From positions 124,001 through 188,000 of the forward strand of contig NC_017770.1 in NCBI RefSeq assembly GCF_000242635.2: DNA of 64,000 nucleotides, given 5' to 3'. How positions within the stretch are numbered: the stretch's first letter is position 1; each line of letters starts with the position of its first letter. The notes under the pieces are model-generated. The model worked only from the letters and a program-made list of their open reading frames with translations. It did no database searches and was not told where the DNA came from. A program made the position numbers and the translations under genes. Shown one piece after another: positions 53,243 to 63,135 of this stretch. The DNA comes from Solitalea canadensis DSM 3403. Its GTDB lineage: Bacteria; Bacteroidota; Bacteroidia; Sphingobacteriales; Sphingobacteriaceae.

Positions 53243-53459
53243 AAATAATATCTTCTGTCTTTTTAGTGCCTTTTGAAACAGGAGCACTGCATCCCAAAGT
53301 TCCACAGCAACCTATATTCAATAAGGGCAATATAGCGAATGCAAGGCCTGCAAGGGCGAATAGCCATTCTTGAGTTGTTATACCCTCTACAATAATGAAA
53401 ATACCCAATGCTAAGCGCAGTATCCTTATAAAATTCCAATTTTTTAAATATCGTTCCAT
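53226..53459 (-). CDS. YgaP-like (DUF2892) inner-membrane protein
   Basis: 77 residues with two membrane helices (about 11-27 and 30-47), then LLNIGCCGTLGCSAP, a Cys-rich motif seen in DUF2892 proteins fused to or next to rhodaneses. Likely handles sulfane sulfur or anchors the rhodanese function at the membrane. Lies 29 bases after the rhodanese gene. Confidence 0.82.
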   Translation of the reverse strand: MERYLKNWNFIRILRLALGIFIIVEGITTQEWLFALAGLAFAILPLLNIGCCGTLGCSAPVSKGTKKTEDIIYEEVR

Positions 53460-53487
53460 TATTTCTTTATAAAAAAAGTATTGATAA

Positions 53488-53805
53488 TTAGTTATTGGCT
53501 ACCTCGTATACATTTTTCCAGGTACCGCCGTTTATCACATTTTGAAATCCATTTTGTTCCAGAATGGTTTTTGCCAGGCTGCTACGGTTGCCGCTCCGAC
53601 AAAAGACAACGATACTTTTCTTGCCTTTGAATTTTGCGAGTTGCCCCTGCAATTTATCCAAAGGAATGTTTACAGCTCCTTTTACACTACCTGCCGAAAA
53701 CTCGGCAGGAGTGCGAACATCTACTAAAAAGGCGCCATTCTTTAGGGCCTCACTCAATTTATTATTATCTTTTTTTGCAAACAGATTTTTAAGTATGTCA
53801 AACAT
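53488..53805 (-). CDS. Rhodanese-like sulfurtransferase
   Basis: The frame runs to 53856, but the ATG at 53805 (MFDILKNLFAKKD) fits best (105 residues, one rhodanese domain). Active-site loop CRSGNRS with Cys69; LVDVRTPAEFSAGSVKGAVNIP is the CH2A-type entry motif. Moves sulfane sulfur from polysulfide or thiosulfate to thiols. Part of the minus-strand operon with Crp, OsmC and membrane proteins. Confidence 0.92.
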   Translation of the reverse strand: MFDILKNLFAKKDNNKLSEALKNGAFLVDVRTPAEFSAGSVKGAVNIPLDKLQGQLAKFKGKKSIVVFCRSGNRSSLAKTILEQNGFQNVINGGTWKNVYEVANN

Positions 53806-53896
53806 TGTTATACGGTTAAATGAGTTTTTGTTTAAGGAACATTGAGTTGCGCTCAACTTTAAAATTCCTGTAACTGTTACCCTGTAAACTACTTGG

Positions 53897-54331
53897 TTAC
53901 GACAGACTGATATTGAGGCTAATGGCCGTTTTAATCGAGTTTGTTACCAGGCAAGCTGACTTCGATTTTTCTAAAACCTTTAATGCTTTATCCTTATCGG
54001 CTTCGTGATCCTGCAGGGTTACTGTGGGAGCAATCACCGCTTCGGTAATCAAGTATTTACCTTCAACCACTTCCAGCTTACATACTGTTTTACATGAAAA
54101 ATCGCTGAATGGCAATTTGAAATTTTCAGCAACAGCCAAAAAGGTTGACATATAACAACTGTTAATTGTAGCGGCGTACAAATGTTCAGGCGACCAGATG
54201 CCGGGAACGCCATTCGGAAACTCGGGTGGTGTTGCACATGTAATTGTTTCATTTAAAACAGGTGATGATAATGAGCCTGTTCTTCCATCATTCCATTGTA
54301 AGTTTACTTCGTAATACTGTTCTTTTGACAT
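53897..54331 (-). CDS. OsmC/Ohr-family peroxiredoxin
   Basis: 144 residues. The two redox cysteines are Cys59 (TINSCYMSTF) and Cys127 (KSACLVTNSI), with WSPEHLYAATI typical of the family. Reduces organic hydroperoxides or persulfides with a dithiol partner; the OsmC proteins of sulfur clusters may act on persulfides. It lies between the TauE/SafE fragment and the rhodanese gene. Confidence 0.9.
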   Translation of the reverse strand: MSKEQYYEVNLQWNDGRTGSLSSPVLNETITCATPPEFPNGVPGIWSPEHLYAATINSCYMSTFLAVAENFKLPFSDFSCKTVCKLEVVEGKYLITEAVIAPTVTLQDHEADKDKALKVLEKSKSACLVTNSIKTAISLNISLS

Positions 54332-54430
54332 AATATTTAGTTATTAGATTATTGAATGATTGTTTGTTTTTCTGATGATTTATATACCTTTTACAATGCA
54401 ATCCACGCGAAAGCTGGTTTTAATTTATGC

Positions 54431-54769
54431 TCAGTTAATTCTTTGGGAAGAGTGCCATGCTTCGAGAATATTGCCGATTGCAAAAGACGGTTGGAAGACA
54501 CCATATAATGCCTTGTTGAAGAGTAGGGCTGCAATGGACGGAATACCAAAAACTATAATTGTTTTGATATTCAGCAATACATTTTTGAAGAAAGAAGGGA
54601 GGTAAATAGTACCTGTAGTACCAGCAATGGAATGCGAATAAGTGGTTGCAAAAACTGCAGCCACAAAATAAGGCACCAGTATAGGAATGCTTAAAATAAC
54701 GCTCCTGTTAGCGATCGGTCCTGATGGTGTACCAATAAAAATGGAAGCCAATAATACTGCTGTGTCCAT
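54431..54769 (-). pseudogene. N-terminal fragment of a TauE/SafE sulfite exporter
   Basis: 112 residues against about 250-260 for the intact family. The N-terminal half is recognisable: ASIFIG, SVILSIPILVPYF (from the family's GGGGSILTVPILVYLF pattern), ATTYSHSIAGTTG and LNIKTIIVFGIPSIAALLF. The glycine-rich motif has become PIANR, and the frame ends after ILEAWHSSQRIN with the second half missing. Sulfite/sulfonate export is probably lost. Confidence 0.7.
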
Positions 54770-54829
54770 GCTTGTTAAAATTGATGCTGCAAAGTTGCAT
54801 CAACTTAAAAACCTGCACAGCTACTTAAG

Positions 54830-55453
54830 TTACATAAGGGTAATTTTATTTCTGCCCAGGCGAACGGCGCCTATTTCTTCCAACTGTTTCAGCAGCCTTG
54901 ACACTACCACACGTGCAGTACCCAATTCATTCGCCAATTGCTCATGGGTGATGTTTAAGGTATTATTTCCTGTTAAATCCTTCTTCTTATGCAACAACGT
55001 CAGTAAACGTTCATCTACTTTCTTAAATGCTGTAGCGTTAATCACTTCCAGCAATTCTTCAAATCGTTTGTGATATAAACGGAAGATATAATCCAGCCAT
55101 TGCGGATATTCTTTGATGAATAAGGACACTTTATCAACAGGGAGGAAAAGGATTTCGGCATCTTCTTCAACTTCTGCTTTTACTTTACTTGTTTCATTAT
55201 GCAAGCCACCCAGGAAAGACATAATGCAGCTTTCTCCTGCCTTTATATAATACAGTAAAATTTCTCGGCCATCCTCTTCGGTCCTGATAACTTTCAGCGC
55301 CCCTTTGGTAACAATAGGAATGGAACGAATAGGCGATTCCTCGTTAAGGATAATACTACCGGCTTTATAATTCTTTCGTATGCCATACTGATTCAGCTTG
55401 CCAACCAGTTCAGGAGAGGTTTTAAATTCAGTTATTTGCTGCAGTGCTTCCAT
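54830..55453 (-). CDS. Crp/Fnr-family transcriptional regulator
   Basis: The frame runs to 55492; the ATG at 55453 (MEALQQITEF) is preferred, giving 207 residues. Cyclic-nucleotide-type effector domain (about 25-125) and a winged HTH (LNITHEQLANELGTARVVVSRLLKQL, about 165-190; split here). No Fnr-type Cys cluster; the single Cys76 (GESCIMSF) could be a thiol sensor. Leads the sulfur operon and probably controls it. Confidence 0.9.
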   Translation of the reverse strand: MEALQQITEFKTSPELVGKLNQYGIRKNYKAGSIILNEESPIRSIPIVTKGALKVIRTEEDGREILLYYIKAGESCIMSFLGGLHNETSKVKAEVEEDAEILFLPVDKVSLFIKEYPQWLDYIFRLYHKRFEELLEVINATAFKKVDERLLTLLHKKKDLTGNNTLNITHEQLANELGTARVVVSRLLKQLEEIGAVRLGRNKITLM

Positions 55454-55548
55454 GGTGTAAAGGTAAGAATTTGATTGGGTGGAGGTATGCACAATAGGTG
55501 GGTCAAAAGGGTTCTTATAACGGTTTAAGGGATTTTTTATATTAAATA

Positions 55549-55577
55549 AAAAGGGAGAGCTTTCGCCCCCCCCTTTG
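55549..55577 (-). terminator. Terminator after the TlpA-like gene
   Basis: On the minus strand AAAGGGGGGGGCGAAAGCTC is followed by TCCCTTTTTA, a GC-rich stem with GCGAAAGC loop and a U-tract. It ends the PUL 5 transcript. Confidence 0.8.
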
Positions 55578-55639
55578 ACTTATGTTACTATGAAGAAAAG
55601 TCTTTTATTTCACTCGGTTGTTTTTCAAAATATTGACGT

Positions 55640-56758
55640 TTAGTTTTCAATATATTGTGTCAATACTTCAGCCAGTTTTTCTCCGCGTAAGTTCTTAGCT
55701 ATTATTTTACCGTTTTTATCAAGTAAAAGATTAGCAGGTATACTACGAATGTCGTATAATTTCGCTACTTCATTTTCCCATGATTTGAGATCTGATACTT
55801 GAGTCCACACAAGTTTATCGTCATTAATAGCCTTCAACCATGCACCTTTCTTTTGATCAAGAGAAATTCCCAATATGGTAAAGTTCTTATCTTTAAACTT
55901 TTCATAAACTTTTACCACATTAGGGTTCTCTGCACGACAAGGACCACACCAAGATGCCCAGAAATCAATCAGTACGTATTTGCCTTTGAAGTCAGAAAGT
56001 TTGATACTATTTCCTAATGAATCTATTTGAGTAAATTCAGGGGCTATAGCGCCTACAGCAGTGGCACGTGCAGTACTTAAACGCTTGGCGAAATCAATAC
56101 CTGTTTTAGTATTTTTGTTAACAGCAGATAAGTTATTAAAGAGGGGTTCTGCTATATCGATATCAATGATACTGCCGGCAACTTCTCTTAAAGCAATCAA
56201 ACTAATGTAGCTATCTGGATTCTCTTGGATAAATTGTTTTTGAAGCTTTACTTTTTCTTCAGAAGCAGGGTCATAAATCTTCTTCAACCCATCAGCGAAT
56301 GTCTGATCTTTTCGTTGCTCATCAGTTGCTTTCATCCATTTATCGTTCAAACCACTAATAATTTTTTCAGGATCAGCCAGTAGTTTTTGATACTTACTGT
56401 AATCATCATTTATTTTTGATCCTTTTAGCACTGCATTTTTTACGGAGTCTTTGGTTATTAATTGCACATTCCCTTCTGCTAAATAAAGTGATTTTTCGTC
56501 CATTTTCGTTTGAAGTCCCTGCCCATTGTGATCAATCAATATTTTAGCAAGTAAAGGGGTTGTAATTTTACCTGTAAAGGCAAAAGTATTGCTTTTGATA
56601 ATGGTAGAATCAATAACCCTTTTCCCTTTTAAAGTATAAGACAAATAAGCCTTCGCCGGTGCTTTTATATTTTCAATCTTACCATTTATTGTATAGGTTA
56701 CTTCTTGTGCAAAAAGTGAGTATGGTAGTGCTAATAATAATGTTAATAATATTCTCAT
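55640..56758 (-). CDS. TlpA-like thiol-disulfide oxidoreductase with DUF4369 domain
   Basis: 372 residues. Signal peptide (to about SLFAQ), DUF4369-like N-terminal beta domain (about 20-115), linker helices, then a thioredoxin-fold AhpC/TSA/TlpA domain (about 235-370) with the CxxC motif FWASWCGPCRAE (Cys271 and Cys274) and cis-Pro RSIPANLL. Reduces periplasmic disulfides. It is the last gene of PUL 5, 84 bases after susD; this order sigma-fecR-susC-susD-tlpA is common in Bacteroidota. Confidence 0.93.
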   Translation of the reverse strand: MRILLTLLLALPYSLFAQEVTYTINGKIENIKAPAKAYLSYTLKGKRVIDSTIIKSNTFAFTGKITTPLLAKILIDHNGQGLQTKMDEKSLYLAEGNVQLITKDSVKNAVLKGSKINDDYSKYQKLLADPEKIISGLNDKWMKATDEQRKDQTFADGLKKIYDPASEEKVKLQKQFIQENPDSYISLIALREVAGSIIDIDIAEPLFNNLSAVNKNTKTGIDFAKRLSTARATAVGAIAPEFTQIDSLGNSIKLSDFKGKYVLIDFWASWCGPCRAENPNVVKVYEKFKDKNFTILGISLDQKKGAWLKAINDDKLVWTQVSDLKSWENEVAKLYDIRSIPANLLLDKNGKIIAKNLRGEKLAEVLTQYIEN

Positions 56759-56842
56759 TTGTAATTAAATTGCTAATGTTTGTGATTTTAGTTCATCAAA
56801 TGAATTCTTAAAGAATCTTTACGGCACTGTTTCTAGTCCTTA

Positions 56843-58270
56843 TTAATAAGCTGAATTTTGTACCAAGTAAGGATTAGCCCTTATCTCAAGATCCGGAATA
56901 GGAAATAGCTCTGAACCTGGTTTCCAGGCATCAGGAGGAGAAAGTGGTTTCAAAATAACTTCAGCTCTGTTTGTTCTTTTTAAATCTAACCATCGATGTC
57001 CCCATTCAGCAAAAAATTCCACCTGACGCTCCTTTTCGATAGCGAGTAAAATGGAGGGCTTATCACTTGCAGTGGTTGAAGATAACCCTGCTCGCTGGCG
57101 AACCTTATCCAAATCGGCCGTTGCTAACGATAGTTTGCTGAGTTGAGCACGCGCTTCAGCTCTTATAAGGTATTGCTCTGTAAGTCTGAATACAACATAG
57201 TATTCGGTTACCGCTCCTACTCCTGCTTTATATTTTGCCGGAAACGCCCAGGTCGGGTTTACAGGATTGCTGAACCCAATCCAATTGGTTTTTCGGTTAT
57301 CATTGGGTTCAAACGCATTTAACAATCCTTGCGATAATTCAAAATTTGGTCGTGTATCGCCAATAACAAGAAATTGACCAGCTTCAACAGTGTTTGAATT
57401 AGCCCTCACTGGCTGTAATTGCCAGATCGTTTCAGCGCTTTCCTTTTTAAAGACTTCGTTTAATGGAGGCAAACTAGCAGCATAGACTCCTGAAGAAATA
57501 ATTGCATCAGACTCGTTCTCTGCATCCTGCCACCTGTTATTATATAAATAGGCCCGGGCTAATAAAGCACTTGCAGTCCAACGGTTAGGACGAAGACGTT
57601 CAGCAGTTGGGTAAATGTCTGACAATAATACTTTAGCATCCTTTAGGTCAGCAATAATCTGTTCCCATACTTTACTCGTTGGGGTACGCGGAAGAAGCAT
57701 GTTTTCTTGATAATTGGTATTTAATACCAGGGGAACATCTCCAAATAAGTTAACAAGATAGAAATAGCAGAAGGCCCTCATAAATTTGGCTTCTCCTTCC
57801 AGTTGTTTTCTTGTTGCTTCAGTCATTCCACTTGCCGTTGTAAGTCCTTTAATAATGGCATTGGTTCTATAAATATACATATAGCCATCACTCCAAAGAG
57901 CCCCTACATATGAGTTGTCGGGCGTTAAGTTATGATCATAGAATTGTTGGTATAGAGGAGCTGACGTATTACTTTGAGTCCACGATAACTCATTTGCCGA
58001 CATACCTCCAAGCGCTGACATTGAAAAGCATACAAACGATCCATTGCTGCCGTATTGATCGTTCATCATATCGATGTAAATAGATAACATCGCAGCTGTA
58101 GCCGATTTATCACTGGTAAATATTTTATCACTGGTTAAAATGTCCGGTGGGTTTTCAACAGTTACAAACTCCTTACATGAACATAAAAGTACTGTCAATA
58201 TTAAAAAACTGCGCACAGCCAGCCTATTGCTTATTTTAGCTATATATTGGATTTTATTTTTTAAATACAT
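56843..58270 (-). CDS. SusD/RagB-family lipoprotein (PUL 5)
   Basis: 475 residues. Lipobox TVLLCSCKEF. SusD helices (EGEAKFMRAFCYFYLVNLFG) and the C-terminal IEKERQVEFFAEWGHRWLDLKRTN block are present, ending YLVQNSAY. Partner of the SusC encoded 26 bases upstream. Confidence 0.94.
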   Translation of the reverse strand: MYLKNKIQYIAKISNRLAVRSFLILTVLLCSCKEFVTVENPPDILTSDKIFTSDKSATAAMLSIYIDMMNDQYGSNGSFVCFSMSALGGMSANELSWTQSNTSAPLYQQFYDHNLTPDNSYVGALWSDGYMYIYRTNAIIKGLTTASGMTEATRKQLEGEAKFMRAFCYFYLVNLFGDVPLVLNTNYQENMLLPRTPTSKVWEQIIADLKDAKVLLSDIYPTAERLRPNRWTASALLARAYLYNNRWQDAENESDAIISSGVYAASLPPLNEVFKKESAETIWQLQPVRANSNTVEAGQFLVIGDTRPNFELSQGLLNAFEPNDNRKTNWIGFSNPVNPTWAFPAKYKAGVGAVTEYYVVFRLTEQYLIRAEARAQLSKLSLATADLDKVRQRAGLSSTTASDKPSILLAIEKERQVEFFAEWGHRWLDLKRTNRAEVILKPLSPPDAWKPGSELFPIPDLEIRANPYLVQNSAY

Positions 58271-58295
58271 AATGTTTATACTTAATGATTGGAGA

Positions 58296-61200
58296 CTAAA
58301 ACATTACCTGAAGGCCAGCTGTCATTGTACTCAACGGAGGCATAGAATTGAAACTCATTGTTTCAGGATCTCCAATTTTGTACGGACTGATGGTGAACAA
58401 GTTTTGGGCCTGTAAATACATCCGAATATTTTCAGCTTTTACTTTCTGCGCGAGCTTTTTATCTAACTGGTAAGAAAGTGATATGTTTTTTAGTCGTATA
58501 AAAGATGCATTTGAAATACGCGCATCAGAATAGTTAGCATAATAACTGTAGTTAGTCGCAGCAGTACCTGTTGTTGTAAATCGCTGAACATTTGTAATGT
58601 CACCAGGCTTTTGCCATCTATCAAGTACTTCAATAGATTGATTAGATCGGGTTCCCGGAGCATTAAACAAGATGCTGGTCTTACCCAGTTTATTTACAAA
58701 ATGGAAAAAGAAATCCAGTGTAAATCCTTTATAGCTAAGTGTGTTTTGTAATCCACCGTAATAACGTTGAGCTAAATCATAAACCTCTGTTTGATCTTTG
58801 GGTAGTGAGGTTCCTGTTAGTTTATGTAAACCAGTGCTAGGATCAACACCTTCATATTTAATCCACTTAGAAATTGTTACAGGCTGCCCGATTGACCACA
58901 CACTGGCATAATAAGTATCTTCCAATCCCGGATAAGCTATTAATTTATTACGTGGAATGGTAAGATTGAATGAGGTTTTCCAACTGAATTCTTTTGATTG
59001 AATATTGGTTGTATTAAGCATGAGTTCCCAACCAGAGTTTTGAAGTATAGCATCTCTGTTTGCATTAACATATGAATACCCTACCTGCGACGGGAGCGTT
59101 AGTCCTGTTAATTGATTATCAGTCCTATTTAAGTAATAGTCTGCACTTACATAAATCCTATCATTCAGGAAGGATAACTCCATTGCCATTTCCCATTTCT
59201 TATTTCGTTCCCAGGCATAGTCAGGGTTTTCCAAATTATAGGGATAAATTCCAGATGTTCCCTGATATGGAACGGCAGCTGAGGTAGGGAGCCATTGCGA
59301 TATGTATTGATAATTTCCTACACGGTCATTTCCTGTAACCCCCATACTTGCTCTCAATTTACCAAAACTGAGAAAGGACAGGTTTTTCATAAAACTTTCT
59401 TCTGAAAATATCCAAGCTGTTCCTATTGCTCCAAAATTACCAAATTGTTTACCCGGCCCAAACCTGCTTGAACCATCTCGACGGGCAGAAATATTTACTA
59501 AATATTTGCCTGCCCAGTTATAGCTTATACGTCCAAATCCAGCAGTGTACCGGTATTTACTGTATGAACTAGTGACGCTTTTAGTAGCAGCAGGACCCGG
59601 TGTTAACAATAGCTCATCATTAGTGTAACCACTTGCACTTATTCTTTCGTTAGATCCTTCCTGTTCCTGGAAACTTCCCCCTGCTAATACCTGCAAATGG
59701 CTTTTACCCCACTGTTTCGTATATTCTGCCTGCGGCTCTGCAATCCAGTTCTTTTGAGATTGATTGAAAAATTCTGCTGAACTAATGGCATTTGTGTTAA
59801 ATGGGCTTTGTGATTTTAACGGATTTGTAGTTGTTTGATCGAGCTTCAATAGATTAAACCCTGCATCAAGTTTTAACCGTAAGCCATTAGCAATATTATA
59901 GCCCATGTTAATGCTCGAAAGCATATTTTCAGTTAGGCCTATGTACTTTTTCTCAGTATATGATAATGGATTGGTGAAGTTAATACCCTGATCTCTCCAA
60001 ACTAAGTTACCATGTGAATCAATTGGGTAAGGAGCATTAGGAATTGTGTTAATTCCGTTTAAAATGTCTGATGTAACAAAATTATTTTTATCCGTGCTGT
60101 AAGTTGCATTAAATGAAACCGAAAACTTATCATCTGAAGAACGGTGATTTATATTTGAGTGCAGGTTTACTCTATCATCATACATATTGCCATAGTAGGG
60201 AGGTGTTTCACGATGATATCCTGCCGCCAAAGAGAATTGCGTTTGCTGCCCACCACCTGATAAGCGTAGCTGACTATCATAACTACGCGCGGTTTTATCA
60301 AGTAAAAGTTTAGTCCAATCTGTATAACGAGTGGTATCCCATACCATTAAATCGGTTGCATTTGCTGTTGTTGGGACAATACCATCATTTTTAAAAGCCT
60401 CTTTACGCATGGCCACATACTGTTGCGTATTTAGCATTTTTGGAAGGCGGGATGGTCTTGACCATCCTGAATTAAAACTGAAATCTAATGTTGTTTTACC
60501 CGCCTTAGCCCTTCTTGTGGTAATGAGCACTACACCGTTAGCTCCTCTTGAGCCATAAATAGCGGTGGCATCTGCATCTTTTAACACTTCCATGCTTTCA
60601 ATATCCGCAGGGTTGATATTTACAAACGGGCTGGTGCCTGCAGTTCCACTCATTAGACCACCTAAGGTTTGAGCCGAAGTACCGGTAGCAAAAGTAACGT
60701 TTCCTAATGCGTGTGCGAATGGCACTCCATCAATTACATATAAAGGTTCTGAGCTTGCCCCCAAAGAACTTTTTCCGCGAATAATTACACTTACAGGAGC
60801 ACCTGGATTACCGCTTGCCTGCGTAATTTGAACACCGGGTAATCTGCCACTGAGTGCCAATACGGGGTTTTCTACCGGTTGATTTCGGATATCTTCTCCT
60901 TTTATTTTTGCAACGGTTCCCGTATTTAACCTTCGAGTAGTGGTTCCATAGGCAATTACCTGTACTTGGTCCAGGTTGGCAACATCTGGAACCATTTGTA
61001 TGGTAACCGAATTTGACTGAACTTGAATTTCTTTTTTCTTATATCCCACATAGATAACAACAAGGGTGCTTCCTTGGTCTGCTGATAAAATGAAGCGGCC
61101 TTCGGCATCTGTAATTACAGATTTAGCTGTTCCTTTAGCAATTACAGTAGCTCCAGGTAAAGGTTGTCCCTTCTCATCGAGGATCAAACCTTTTACCTCT

Positions 61201-61598
61201 ATAAGCGCTAAATAGTTAATAATCTTGTTAACAATACTTACCTCTTTGGGTTTAATGGTTACAATTTTATCATCAATGGTATAAATTAAGTCCTGATCAG
61301 CAAAGCATGCCTTAAGAGCCTCATCAATTGATACATTTTTTAAGTTTAAATCAACTTTTTTTGCATTATCAATCAAGCGATCGTTGTAAAAGAAATCATA
61401 TCCGGTTTGCTTTCTGATTTCATTAATTGCATTAACAAGTGCAATATTATTTTCACGGATTGAAACGCTTTGTCCAAATGAATTGGCACTCGCATGGAGA
61501 ATGGTAACCGTTAATATTACAAAGATTAGCTTCATAATCAGTAAATATTTAATCATACCGGTTGGTGGCCTGTATGAGTAATTATTGTGAAATTTCAT
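58296..61598 (-). CDS. SusC-like TonB-dependent transporter with STN domain (PUL 5)
   Basis: 1100 residues; a start at the second Met (residue 15) is possible. Signal peptide, STN domain (about 45-115: NAINEIRKQTGYDFFYNDRLI), carboxypeptidase-regulatory-like domain (about 134-210: VKGLILDEKGQPLPGATVIAKG; shortened), plug (VIIRGKSSLGASSEPLYVIDGVP) and barrel ending MTAGLQVMF. The STN domain signals to the FecR protein at 61842-63026. Substrate unknown; no glycosidase is linked. Confidence 0.95.
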   Translation of the reverse strand: MKFHNNYSYRPPTGMIKYLLIMKLIFVILTVTILHASANSFGQSVSIRENNIALVNAINEIRKQTGYDFFYNDRLIDNAKKVDLNLKNVSIDEALKACFADQDLIYTIDDKIVTIKPKEVSIVNKIINYLALIEVKGLILDEKGQPLPGATVIAKGTAKSVITDAEGRFILSADQGSTLVVIYVGYKKKEIQVQSNSVTIQMVPDVANLDQVQVIAYGTTTRRLNTGTVAKIKGEDIRNQPVENPVLALSGRLPGVQITQASGNPGAPVSVIIRGKSSLGASSEPLYVIDGVPFAHALGNVTFATGTSAQTLGGLMSGTAGTSPFVNINPADIESMEVLKDADATAIYGSRGANGVVLITTRRAKAGKTTLDFSFNSGWSRPSRLPKMLNTQQYVAMRKEAFKNDGIVPTTANATDLMVWDTTRYTDWTKLLLDKTARSYDSQLRLSGGGQQTQFSLAAGYHRETPPYYGNMYDDRVNLHSNINHRSSDDKFSVSFNATYSTDKNNFVTSDILNGINTIPNAPYPIDSHGNLVWRDQGINFTNPLSYTEKKYIGLTENMLSSINMGYNIANGLRLKLDAGFNLLKLDQTTTNPLKSQSPFNTNAISSAEFFNQSQKNWIAEPQAEYTKQWGKSHLQVLAGGSFQEQEGSNERISASGYTNDELLLTPGPAATKSVTSSYSKYRYTAGFGRISYNWAGKYLVNISARRDGSSRFGPGKQFGNFGAIGTAWIFSEESFMKNLSFLSFGKLRASMGVTGNDRVGNYQYISQWLPTSAAVPYQGTSGIYPYNLENPDYAWERNKKWEMAMELSFLNDRIYVSADYYLNRTDNQLTGLTLPSQVGYSYVNANRDAILQNSGWELMLNTTNIQSKEFSWKTSFNLTIPRNKLIAYPGLEDTYYASVWSIGQPVTISKWIKYEGVDPSTGLHKLTGTSLPKDQTEVYDLAQRYYGGLQNTLSYKGFTLDFFFHFVNKLGKTSILFNAPGTRSNQSIEVLDRWQKPGDITNVQRFTTTGTAATNYSYYANYSDARISNASFIRLKNISLSYQLDKKLAQKVKAENIRMYLQAQNLFTISPYKIGDPETMSFNSMPPLSTMTAGLQVMF

Positions 61599-61726
61599 AC
61601 TTTTGATACTGGTTTAGATGTGAGGTGCGCATAATTATTCACTTTAATGCACTTCACATGGGTTCATTAATAATTGTTTGTCACAATGCCGATTAGTGTC
61701 GGAATTAATGAAATCAACCAAACTTT

Positions 61727-61761
61727 AGCCGGAAATGCTCGAACATTTCTGGCTTTTTTTT
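61727..61761. promoter_or_regulatory. Hairpin between fecR and susC (PUL 5)
   Basis: AGCCGGAAATG (61727-61737) pairs with CATTTCTGGCT (61744-61754; one G.T pair), with a T-run to 61761 in the + direction. In the sense direction of the PUL the A-run precedes the stem, as in PUL 1 at 5018-5051. Confidence 0.6.
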
Positions 61762-61841
61762 GGCCAATTCATTTTGTCTTTTGTTATGGATCCGGGTTGT
61801 AAACTTTTCTCATATTATTGAATTGGATTAAGGGTGATTTT

Positions 61842-63026
61842 CTAATTGATTTCGGTAACCTTTATTTTCTTTCCTTCAATTTCAAACTTTATTTGACCAG
61901 TTGATTTGAGCATTTTTAAAACAGTTGCAAGGTTTTTACTTCTGGAAAGTAATCCACTATACGTTCGATCTATTCGGATATCTGTAGTAAACTCAACCTC
62001 TATATCGTACCATCTTTCCAGCTCTCTCATTATTTCATCTAACGGGGCTCTCTTAAAAATAAAGTCGCCATTTTTCCAGCCCATTACTTGTTTAATGTCA
62101 GCCTGTTGTACCACTAGATATTGGTTACTAAGTGATTGCTGACCTGGTTTCAATATTACTACTGAAGTTTGTTTTGTACGTTCATTCTCAATTAAGGAAA
62201 CACGTACAGATCCCTGTAGGAGTGTAGTTTTAACAGCCGCTTCGCTTGCATAACTGTTAACATTAAAATGCGTACCCAATACCGCAACTTCTTGATTTGC
62301 AGCTATTACTTTAAAAGGTTTTGTTTCGTTGTGAGCTACTTCAAAATAAGCTTCTCCATTTACCTTTACTATTCGCTCCTTACCAATGAACTCCGTTGGA
62401 TAAGTCAATGAAGAAGCTGCATTTAACCAGACTTTAGTGCCGTCCGGTAACACTACATGGTAGGTGCCTCCTTTGGGTGTGGCTAACACATTTTGGGAAA
62501 CTTTAACAGACGAGCTATTCTTGTTTAAGGTATAAACTATCTGATCATCCCCATTTTTAGTAATCACAGCATTATTTTCATTAGCCACTACTCCATTTTT
62601 AATATCGTTAAGAACAACTGTTGATCCATCCGCTAAAGTTAAAATGGCATTATTGCCTCCCGGAACAATACGAGTGGCCAGGCTTAATTCCTGTTCAGTT
62701 TTTTTAGTTCCCTGTTTTTTACTTATAATGAAATAAGAACCTACTGATAAGATTAGAATTGCAGCAGCAGCATATTTAAATGCAAGCTTTTGTAATTTTC
62801 TTCGCTTAATACCATTCTGATATTGATTCAATTGATTATCAACTGCATTCTTGATTTCTCTTTCAAGCTTTGCATGTAAATGCTCATTTTCTGGAACAAG
62901 AAAATCCGGGTAAACTTCAAATGAATGGTAATACGCATGCAAAAAACGTATTTCTTCTGCTGAAGCTTGTCCTTGCTGATACTTCCTTAAAATTTCAAAA
63001 AAAATATGCTTATCAATAATTGACAT
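61842..63026 (-). CDS. FecR-type anti-sigma factor (PUL 5)
   Basis: 394 residues. Cytoplasmic N-terminus with a short anti-sigma helix region, one membrane helix (about 84-101), FecR domain (VLPDGTKVWLNAASSLTYP and VLGTHFNVNSY, about 190-290) and DUF4974 domain (about 318-392). Keeps the sigma factor at 63136 in check until the STN domain of the SusC at 58296 signals. Confidence 0.94.
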   Translation of the reverse strand: MSIIDKHIFFEILRKYQQGQASAEEIRFLHAYYHSFEVYPDFLVPENEHLHAKLEREIKNAVDNQLNQYQNGIKRRKLQKLAFKYAAAAILILSVGSYFIISKKQGTKKTEQELSLATRIVPGGNNAILTLADGSTVVLNDIKNGVVANENNAVITKNGDDQIVYTLNKNSSSVKVSQNVLATPKGGTYHVVLPDGTKVWLNAASSLTYPTEFIGKERIVKVNGEAYFEVAHNETKPFKVIAANQEVAVLGTHFNVNSYASEAAVKTTLLQGSVRVSLIENERTKQTSVVILKPGQQSLSNQYLVVQQADIKQVMGWKNGDFIFKRAPLDEIMRELERWYDIEVEFTTDIRIDRTYSGLLSRSKNLATVLKMLKSTGQIKFEIEGKKIKVTEIN

Positions 63027-63135
63027 AAAAGGTCATTTATAATACATGACCGCTTAAATTGAAAATGGCCCACAAGCAGTTACAATTTTTTTAAGAAAAA
63101 TATACATTGTCTTAAAAGTCGCTGTGGAAATTATT

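Noticed and set aside
54360-54605. 81-codon + strand frame over the TauE/SafE fragment
   Set aside because: The minus strand shows recognisable exporter motifs, so the + frame is its shadow.
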